Positions 8,018 through 14,271 of a DNA stretch of 14,867 nt are shown piece by piece (the stretch's first letter is position 1; every line of letters begins with the position of its first letter). The notes beneath the pieces were generated by a model. That model ran no database searches. It saw nothing but the letters and a program-made list of their open reading frames with translations, and was not told where the DNA came from. The translations under genes and the position numbers were made by a program. Source of the stretch: Bacilli bacterium (lineage in GTDB: Bacteria; Bacillota_I; Bacilli_A; RFN20; CAG-826); NCBI GenBank assembly GCA_024413875.1, contig JAKSVY010000038.1, positions 1-14,867 of the forward strand. Reading direction: 5' to 3'.

Positions 8018-8051
8018 AAAAAGGCCTTACTATCACTGTTTGGCCTTTTTC
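8018..8051 (+). terminator. Intrinsic terminator after paralogue B
   Basis: AAAAAGGCC (8018-8026) pairs with GGCCTTTTT (8042-8050) across a 15-base loop, and the 3' arm itself gives the U-tract. It is A-tract/U-tract symmetrical and so could act in both directions. Only about 20 bases separate it from the next ATG, so genes after it depend on read-through or on a promoter lying within or before it. Confidence 0.8.
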
Positions 8052-8070
8052 TAAAGAAAAGGAGAAAAAA

Positions 8071-9639
8071 ATGAAAAAACATTTATTCTTATTTTTGTCG
8101 ACATCCTTAGCTCTATGTAGCTGTGGTAGTCCTACAAATAGTAGTTCATTAAACAATTCTGATGGATCTAACTCGAATGATTTGAGTGATACTAGTAGTG
8201 ATACTAGCGATACTACTTCTGATCAATCAGATAATTCTGAATCTTCTGAAGGATGGGAATATAAACCTTATAAACCTGAAACCGCTGAATTTGATGAGGA
8301 AAGCATTGTATTAAGAGCCCCTGTTTTTTCTGATGAACACTGTGAAAGAACTTCGCCAATTAATTCATCTGTTCAAACAACAAATAGCATTAAGAAATTC
8401 ACTGAATTAGTTGGAAGAACTGATTTTGATTTATGGCTATCAACTGGTGACAGATCATTAACTGGTACTTTAGCAGCCGACCAAGAATGGTTAAATGCTT
8501 ATGAAGCAGGATGTGAAGGTTCATCAAACAATTTATTCTTCTGCCATGGTAACCATGATGTTTATTGGAGCGGATGTGCATCTAGACAAGAGCATTACGA
8601 TTTCTTCAATACTAAAGGCATCTATAATAACGATGAAGACGATGGTCAACCAGAAACAGGTAATAGACATAGAATAGTCAATGGATTTGATTTCATCGCT
8701 ATTGATATAACGACTTATGACGGAAAAACCAATCCAATTAGTCTTTCAACAACTAATTGGGCAAGAAAAATATTAAATAAATGCGATAAGACAAAGCCTG
8801 TATTTGTTTTAGCACATGCTACTGCCAAAAATACAATCATCGGTTCTTGCGATGATCAAGCTGATGGTGTTTGGGGTTCTTCTCAAGCCTTATATGATAT
8901 AGTCAAAGACTATCCTAATGTTATCTTATTTACTGGTCACACTCATTATGAAGGACATGATGAAAGAAATATTTGGCAAGGTGGTTTCACTGCTATTAAT
9001 GTTCCTACACTTGCTGGCGGAATGGTAATGGATACATATTTCAACGGTATCTTTGACCCACTATATACTGAAGATAGTGAAGGCAATAGAACATATAAGG
9101 CAAGTGGAGTTATTAACGGCTTCCCAGAAACTGAAGATCCAAAATATTCTTCTTCTCAAGGTCTCTATCTTGAAGTAGATTCACATAATAACACTCGTAT
9201 TACTAGATATGATTTAAAACATGGAGTGCAAATGAAAAACCCATGGGTTATTTCTGCTCCTAAAGAAGATAAATCGCATCTAGAAACATATTCTGAAAGG
9301 AGCCAAAGAAGATATGATTTTGGTCCACATGCGAACGGTAACGTTGAAACAAGATTTAGCAATGGCTCATTAGAAGTATCATTTGATGCGTTTAAACATG
9401 ATGACATGGTTATGGCATACGAAGTTCAAACATTCGTCGGAAAAGAAATTAAAGATATTGGTGATTTTGATATACCTGTCGAAAGAAATGTATTCTATGC
9501 GGATTATTACAAAAATTATCCAGAATCTTCTTCATATGTTGTTAGCTTTACTAAATTATATTCAAGCGGAACAATTGTTAGAGTTATTGCCTTAGATTCT
9601 TGGGGCAAATATTCTATGTTCTATGCAAAAGTTAAATAA
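8071..9639 (+). CDS. Calcineurin-like metallophosphoesterase lipoprotein (copy 2)
   Basis: This 522-residue lipoprotein has lipobox LCSC with Cys18 and a good ribosome binding site (GGAG at 8061-8064). Residues 20-70 are a Ser/Asp/Asn/Thr linker with SDT repeats. The metal-binding blocks are complete: SDEH (Asp88, His90), GDR (Asp127), HGNHD (Asn161, His162), LAHA (His249) and TGHTH (His290, His292). It aligns along its whole length with the copy at 1558; both share KDYPNVILF before GHTH and PKED.SHLE later. Differences are Arg128 where copy 1 has Asn, a longer linker and an insertion at about residues 315-355, so substrate choice may differ. The C-terminal beta-rich extension (about 395-522) is shared. 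It is an extracellular phosphomono- or diesterase of unknown substrate. It is followed 14 bases later by a lectin/X2 protein, repeating the arrangement of copy 1. Confidence 0.93.
   Translation: MKKHLFLFLSTSLALCSCGSPTNSSSLNNSDGSNSNDLSDTSSDTSDTTSDQSDNSESSEGWEYKPYKPETAEFDEESIVLRAPVFSDEHCERTSPINSSVQTTNSIKKFTELVGRTDFDLWLSTGDRSLTGTLAADQEWLNAYEAGCEGSSNNLFFCHGNHDVYWSGCASRQEHYDFFNTKGIYNNDEDDGQPETGNRHRIVNGFDFIAIDITTYDGKTNPISLSTTNWARKILNKCDKTKPVFVLAHATAKNTIIGSCDDQADGVWGSSQALYDIVKDYPNVILFTGHTHYEGHDERNIWQGGFTAINVPTLAGGMVMDTYFNGIFDPLYTEDSEGNRTYKASGVINGFPETEDPKYSSSQGLYLEVDSHNNTRITRYDLKHGVQMKNPWVISAPKEDKSHLETYSERSQRRYDFGPHANGNVETRFSNGSLEVSFDAFKHDDMVMAYEVQTFVGKEIKDIGDFDIPVERNVFYADYYKNYPESSSYVVSFTKLYSSGTIVRVIALDSWGKYSMFYAKVK
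8185..8217 (+). repeat. In-frame 9-base repeat coding for SDT units in the linker
   Basis: AGTGATACT at 8185-8193 recurs at 8197-8205 and, with one change, as AGCGATACT at 8206-8214. It encodes Ser-Asp-Thr units of the flexible linker after the lipidated Cys. The period is a multiple of three, so slippage would change linker length without breaking the frame. Confidence 0.7.
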
Positions 9640-9653
9640 GGAGGATATAAAAC

Positions 9654-11822
9654 ATGAAAAAGAAATTATTTATTTTAACTTCCTTATTAGGATTATTAGT
9701 TCCTGCTTTTGTCGGTTCTACAATCAAAGCCAATAGAGCAGAAGCTTCCATTGTTTCTTTAGAAAATACCGCTGATAAGTGGGAAGTCTCTAATGGTAGT
9801 GGTTTCACTGCTACAAACATTGAAAACGGTGTTCGTATTGGTAATTTAAGAGGCACTTATGTTGGCATGGTCTATAAAGATAAAGTATCTCTTGAAGGCT
9901 TATCATTTACTTTTAAAAATAATGTAGGATCTAAATGTAAGGCTGGTGGTTTCTATCTTTCACAAAGCAAAGATCACAGCTTCTCGAAAAACGTTTTCTT
10001 CCTATGGCATGACCCATGGGCTGCTAAACAAGCACGTTTAGAAGTTTCCACTAGCCATGATTATAATGAAACTGCTACTTGCTATACTGATGATTCATTT
10101 GCAAAACCTGGCTTCGGCATAGCTGGTTCCATGGTTATGGATAATAGCGATAAAAACCCCGACTATGTAGATGATGGTATTAATATTTCATTTACAAAGA
10201 GTTCTCCAACAGCTTGGAAAGTAACTATTTCAACAGTCAATCCAGGCGCTTTATGGAGTAGCAATGCAAACTATAATTCAACGGATAAAACATGTACCGT
10301 TTATCTAAAAGATAGCGATGTTCAAACTTATCTTGATGAAGATGGCATGGCCTATTTACATGTTGAAGGTGTTGATAATAACGCTACTGAAGCTTATTAC
10401 GACATTACAAATTTAAAATGTAATATCGATGAAGATCCAATTGTTAACAAAGAGGACTTACTTGCTAATGTTAATGCAATTGATGATGCAAAGATTCAAT
10501 CATTCTTCTTAAAACCAGAATTAGCTGATTCTTTGGCAACATTAAAAGCAAATGCTTTATCATTTTTAGAAACCGCTCCTGAAAGTGCACATAAATCTGA
10601 ATATGCACCTGTTACAGCTTTCATTAAAGCATGGAATAACCGTTATGCAAGCTATGGCTATGTTGGTTCAACTAGTGTTGTTGCTGACAATATGCCATTT
10701 GTTAGTAGTGTTGGTAGTAATGGAGCTCAATTATCTCCAGAAGGTGATACTCAATTATCAATGTCAACTGGCTATGGTAATAGAATTTATAATACAAAGG
10801 TTATTGATGCCACAAACTTAGTTGTTCATTTTAACTTAGGTGTGGCAGCAGTATTTACTTCATTCTCAATTGCAGTTAATCCAAGTAGTGCACCTAGTGG
10901 CTATGTATCCGAAACTGACAAATATTATCACTTTGAACTATATAAAGTAGAAGAAGATAAATACATGGTTGTATTCGGAAATGATGGTTGTGGACACAAC
11001 ATCTCCATCGAAGGATATGAGGAAGCTGTTACACCAAATAGTTACCATGGTAGATATATTCAAAGTTATTCAGGCGACTTTGCTATTTCAGTTAAAACTG
11101 ACTATCAAACAAATAAGACAGTAATTGACTTTAATAATGGTGCTTCAACATTTACTTTAAATGATAATAAAGTAATTTATAAAAATAGCAATCCAACAGA
11201 AAAATTACCGGCAAATCTTTGCTTTGGTTTATTTGGTGCTTCCGGATATCAAAACGTTATGATTAATAAAATCTTTTCACCAGACAATGTTGAAAAAGAA
11301 TTTACTAAAGGAAGCAATAAAGATGTCACTCTTCTTTATGATTTAAGCGGCGCATCTGATGGAGTTCTTACTATTGACGATGTCATTGTTCCAAATGAAG
11401 TCATGAAAGATGATAAAAAAGGCACAATTGTAGTTTATAGAAAATATTTAAATACTTTATCTAATGGAGTTCATGCAGTTAAATTATCTTCTTCAAAAGG
11501 TGAAGTTGTTTGGAATTTAACAATTAACGCTGTAGAAAAATTAGATATTCCTTATACAAGAAAAGGCCATGTTTATATGCCTATTGATGATGCATGCGCA
11601 ATTAAATATGACATAGATTTATTTGGATTATTACCAGAAGATTTAGATATCACTTTGAATGGAGAAACTTTAGAGTCTACTTCTTATATATGGAGTGATT
11701 ACAATACAGTCTTTACATTAAAAGAAGAATTAGTAACATCTTGGGAAGTTGGAACATATTATGTTCAAATGTTTGTTGAAGGTGTTCCAGGTTCTTGTGA
11801 TTTATTAATTACATTATATTAA
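9654..11822 (+). CDS. Secreted double-lectin-like, double X2-like protein (paralogue C)
   Basis: This 722-residue protein has a strong ribosome binding site (AGGAGG at 9639-9644, overlapping the previous stop). The signal peptide is cleaved near AEA/S (about residue 31). Residues 32-260 are the lectin-like domain, with NIENGVRIG (55-63), LEGLSFTF, GGFYLSQS, TCYTDDSF and YLHVEG, aligning best with paralogue A. Residues 260-345 are a helical linker. Residues 345-545 form a second beta-rich region. About 546-627 and 628-722 are two X2/Ig-like modules, the first with GVLTIDDVIV and YRKYLNTLSNGVH. The lectin/X2 order matches the second half of the protein at 3052. No C-terminal membrane segment, GCGGS motif or sortase signal is visible, so it is either released or held by protein or glycan contacts. 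A glycan-binding role is inferred. It lies between a metallophosphoesterase and a DUF4886 protein. Confidence 0.8.
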   Translation: MKKKLFILTSLLGLLVPAFVGSTIKANRAEASIVSLENTADKWEVSNGSGFTATNIENGVRIGNLRGTYVGMVYKDKVSLEGLSFTFKNNVGSKCKAGGFYLSQSKDHSFSKNVFFLWHDPWAAKQARLEVSTSHDYNETATCYTDDSFAKPGFGIAGSMVMDNSDKNPDYVDDGINISFTKSSPTAWKVTISTVNPGALWSSNANYNSTDKTCTVYLKDSDVQTYLDEDGMAYLHVEGVDNNATEAYYDITNLKCNIDEDPIVNKEDLLANVNAIDDAKIQSFFLKPELADSLATLKANALSFLETAPESAHKSEYAPVTAFIKAWNNRYASYGYVGSTSVVADNMPFVSSVGSNGAQLSPEGDTQLSMSTGYGNRIYNTKVIDATNLVVHFNLGVAAVFTSFSIAVNPSSAPSGYVSETDKYYHFELYKVEEDKYMVVFGNDGCGHNISIEGYEEAVTPNSYHGRYIQSYSGDFAISVKTDYQTNKTVIDFNNGASTFTLNDNKVIYKNSNPTEKLPANLCFGLFGASGYQNVMINKIFSPDNVEKEFTKGSNKDVTLLYDLSGASDGVLTIDDVIVPNEVMKDDKKGTIVVYRKYLNTLSNGVHAVKLSSSKGEVVWNLTINAVEKLDIPYTRKGHVYMPIDDACAIKYDIDLFGLLPEDLDITLNGETLESTSYIWSDYNTVFTLKEELVTSWEVGTYYVQMFVEGVPGSCDLLITLY

Positions 11823-11842
11823 AATAAGTTAAGGAGTCTTAT

Positions 11843-13000
11843 ATGAAAAAAGGAATAATTATTTCTATTTTGGCACTAACTTTGATTGGTTGCTCGAACA
11901 AAGGAGAAGAGACTTCATCAACCTCTTCTATTGGTCCTTTTGATATTGTTTCAATTGATGCTAAAGCAATTAATCCAGATATTAAATATTTATCAACGTT
12001 TGATGAAAATAACATTGAGGTTAAAGTTACAAAAGGTAATGGTGATATAGAATATATTCCTGTTTCAGAATTAATAATAGATGATTCCGATTTTAATAGT
12101 ACAGATTTATCTAATAAAACATCGGTAACGATATTTACTGAGAAATACAAGTATTCGCAAGAAATCGAATTTAACATTGTCCCAAGAGATGATTTTAAAG
12201 TGTTATTTATTGGTAACTCTTTTAGTCATAATCTAATAACGTTTATGAAGCCAATCGCAAATAATTTAGGGATTACTTCAGAGATTGGCAATTTAAACAT
12301 TGGTGGGGCATCTATTGATGATCATCTTGGATTTATTGGATCAACAATCAAACCATATATCTATGAATATGTCGAAGATAATGGAACAATTACAATCAAT
12401 TCACCAGTTAATGGAACAGTTGGTTTAAATGACAAGAAATGGGATTTCATTTCATTTCAACAAAATAGTCTGTTTTCTGGAATGGGCGATTCATATGATG
12501 ATGCTTTTAATCTAATTGCCTCAGCGTTTTCGCATATCGAAGATAATGATACTGCACGTGCCTTATGGCATATGACTTGGGCATACCAAAGCGATTATAG
12601 CGATAGTAGATTCGAATCTTATCATTATGATCAAATGGAAATGTATAATGGCATTGTAGATGCCGTTAATACTTGGATTGTCGATAATCCTTTCATAAGC
12701 GGAATCATTCCTTCTGGAACTGCTATTCAAAACGCTAGAACATCATTTGTTGGTGATCATTTGACAGTTGATGGGTTTCACTTAAATGAAGGATTAGGAT
12801 GCTATATTATTGGTTTGTTAGGAGTTAAATCTCTTACTAACTGTGATTTATCCAAATTGACCTATAGACCTAGTAGTGTTAGTGAACTTCAAATGCAAAT
12901 GGCAATTGAAGCCGTAGAAAATGCTTTTGTTAATCCTTTTGAAATCACAGAATCTACATATACTGATGGTCCAACTTATAACAATATTCTAAAAAATTAA
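11843..13000 (+). CDS. DUF4886-family SGNH-like hydrolase lipoprotein
   Basis: This 385-residue lipoprotein has lipobox LIGC with Cys17 and ribosome binding site AAGGAG (11831-11836). About residues 30-112 look like a small Ig-like (Big_3-type) domain. The DUF4886 domain follows: FIGNSFSH (Gly124, Asn125, putative nucleophile Ser126), IGNLNIGGAS (about 148-157), FISFQQNS, HMTWAYQ, IPSGTAIQNARTSF and VDGFHLNEG with Asp310 and His313. These blocks match the usual pattern of the family, in which GNSFS replaces GDS and a QQ block stands where SGNH enzymes have GxND. Members are often found in glycan-use loci and are thought to be esterases, but to my knowledge no reaction is firmly known. It is the last gene of its operon, followed by a strong terminator. 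The family call is confident; the function is inferred. Confidence 0.9.
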   Translation: MKKGIIISILALTLIGCSNKGEETSSTSSIGPFDIVSIDAKAINPDIKYLSTFDENNIEVKVTKGNGDIEYIPVSELIIDDSDFNSTDLSNKTSVTIFTEKYKYSQEIEFNIVPRDDFKVLFIGNSFSHNLITFMKPIANNLGITSEIGNLNIGGASIDDHLGFIGSTIKPYIYEYVEDNGTITINSPVNGTVGLNDKKWDFISFQQNSLFSGMGDSYDDAFNLIASAFSHIEDNDTARALWHMTWAYQSDYSDSRFESYHYDQMEMYNGIVDAVNTWIVDNPFISGIIPSGTAIQNARTSFVGDHLTVDGFHLNEGLGCYIIGLLGVKSLTNCDLSKLTYRPSSVSELQMQMAIEAVENAFVNPFEITESTYTDGPTYNNILKN

Positions 13001-13008
13001 ATTCATTG

Positions 13009-13038
13009 AAAGACGAGGATTTAATACCTCGTTTTTTA
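13009..13038 (+). terminator. Strong intrinsic terminator after the DUF4886 gene
   Basis: ACGAGG (13013-13018) pairs with CCTCGT (13027-13032) across an 8-base loop, and the run of T at 13032-13037 follows directly. The stem can be extended by a G-U pair and several A-U pairs on the outside. It lies 9 bases after the TAA and marks the end of the 8071-13000 transcription unit. Confidence 0.9.
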
Positions 13039-13195
13039 TATAATTGATAATTACTTTTTTGCTTTGTTTTTCTCATATGTTGTTCTATAAGAATAACAAC
13101 TAATCAAAAAACGCTTAAAATATGCCGATATGTGTAAGTTTTTTACTTATTTACTCTTATATTTTGCTTTCTACTTTATTTCTTATAATTAATTT
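13039..13195. other. Intergenic region with two hairpins and no gene
   Basis: No plausible coding frame was found. TGTTGTTCT-ATA-AGAATAACA (13078-13098) forms a 9-bp hairpin with one G-U pair. CTTA (13114-13117) and TAAG (13135-13138), flanked by A6 and T6 runs and enclosing ATAT-GCCG-ATAT, form a terminator-like fold at about 13106-13144. A perfect TATAAT occurs at 13184-13189, but with only a poor -35 in front. The region may hold operators or a second terminator; no riboswitch class was recognised. Confidence 0.45.
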
Positions 13196-13198
13196 TTG

Positions 13199-13227
13199 TT
13201 AATATTAAATATATTAAATGCTATACT
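13199..13227 (+). promoter_or_regulatory. Candidate extended -10 promoter close to the start codon
   Basis: TG-C-TATACT (13219-13227) is an extended -10 element, with TTAATA at 13199-13204 a weak -35 at 17-base spacing. Transcription would begin near 13233-13236, only about 5-8 bases before ATG 13241, giving an almost leaderless mRNA. The TATAAT at 13184-13189 is an alternative that would give a leader of about 45 bases. Confidence 0.5.
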
Positions 13228-13240
13228 AAATTAACGAATT

Positions 13241-14269
13241 ATGAAGAAAGGATTATTTCGTTTTTTAAGGACTTCATTATTACTAGCTGCAGTAACCTCT
13301 TTTAGTGTGAGCTGTGGTAAAAATGAACTTTCTTCAATTACTAATACCTCAATAGAAAGGACTGGAGAGAATATGAAAGAATTACTTTCCGATACCTCAT
13401 TTAAAAAAGGTTTTGATTTATTAACTAATGACACAACTAATGGTCGTGCTCTTTCCGGAGTATTAAATTACAACGGTGAAGCTGAAGGTGAATCACCTGA
13501 TTGGCTTATGGCTCAATGGTGGACACCAGACGCATATGATTTTATTAATTCAACTTTTACTAAAACTGGTGAAGGCAAATACGATTACATTAACGAATCA
13601 AGACATTTAGTTGTTGATACAAGCAAAAAATCAATCACGCTTGCTCAAAATAGTTATGTCGAATATATGACTAAATTTGGTCACTCCCGTACAGGAAATG
13701 AAAACTGGTCTCACTTCCTAATTGAACAAAACTTCAAGGAACCATCTAAGTTAACAGGATTAAAACATTTATGGGCTCACTTAGAATTCACATTAAATAA
13801 ATCAACTGATATGGATCCAGGTCAAGCTATTCCATGTGCTCAAATCACTTGGTATTTCACAATTACTGATGTGAGAAATGGTGATTCTGCGTATGAAAGT
13901 GGTTCGAATGACTTCTTCTGGTTCGGATTACCTCTATATGATTCTCGTTATGAATTCACTAACGATTATCATCATGTCGATTCCGGATTTGTTGGAGCTA
14001 CTAATAAACTTATTTACACAATTGGATCAAGAAATGTTTTGCCTGAACCAATTAAAGTTGGCAAAAAATACGTTATTGATGTCGATATGCTTCCATTTAT
14101 AAAAGAAGCTTTCATCTATGGCTTCAACAATGGTGCGATGGCAAATAGCGATTGGAAAGATTTAGTTATTAACTATATGAACCTCGGTTGGGAACTTCCT
14201 GGTTCATTCGATGTTAGCATCACACTTGAAAACTTAAGTGTTGTTGCGGAAACAAAGGAGGATAAATAA
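13241..14269 (+). CDS. Unrecognised Trp-rich exported lipoprotein
   Basis: This is a 342-residue protein of no family I recognise. The N-terminus is a signal peptide ending in SVSC (Cys25), a slightly atypical lipobox with Ser at -3. Past a short linker it looks like one beta-rich domain (about 60-335). Conspicuous are DWLMAQWW (Asp87, Trp88, Trp93, Trp94), GHSRTGNENWSHF, HLWAHLEF and DFFWFGLPLYD; aromatic clusters like these are common in sugar-binding or sugar-cleaving beta-sandwich proteins, but no catalytic set can be named. The ATG at 13241 has no Shine-Dalgarno site, and an in-frame TAA lies just upstream at 13232, so this is the most upstream possible ATG. A second in-frame ATG at 13373 has GGAG at 13364-13367 but would remove the signal peptide. 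The next gene starts 3 bases after the stop, so they form an operon. Confidence 0.75.
   Translation: MKKGLFRFLRTSLLLAAVTSFSVSCGKNELSSITNTSIERTGENMKELLSDTSFKKGFDLLTNDTTNGRALSGVLNYNGEAEGESPDWLMAQWWTPDAYDFINSTFTKTGEGKYDYINESRHLVVDTSKKSITLAQNSYVEYMTKFGHSRTGNENWSHFLIEQNFKEPSKLTGLKHLWAHLEFTLNKSTDMDPGQAIPCAQITWYFTITDVRNGDSAYESGSNDFFWFGLPLYDSRYEFTNDYHHVDSGFVGATNKLIYTIGSRNVLPEPIKVGKKYVIDVDMLPFIKEAFIYGFNNGAMANSDWKDLVINYMNLGWELPGSFDVSITLENLSVVAETKEDK
14254..14261 (+). promoter_or_regulatory. Ribosome binding site inside the end of the upstream gene
   Basis: AAAGGAGG overlaps the last codons of the previous gene and lies 10 bases before ATG 14272. It is a near-consensus site that fixes the start of the last gene and suggests coupled translation of the pair. 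Confidence 0.8.
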
Positions 14270-14271
14270 CA

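Noticed and set aside
9383..9595. Forward out-of-frame open reading frame within the second phosphoesterase
   Set aside because: Inside a well-conserved coding region in another frame; its Leu/Met/Ile-rich translation is typical of a frame-shifted shadow in A/T-rich DNA.
11839..12177. Reverse-strand open frame of 112 codons
   Set aside because: It lies wholly opposite the DUF4886 lipoprotein start, which has a lipobox, ribosome site and family motifs; the reverse frame has no such support.
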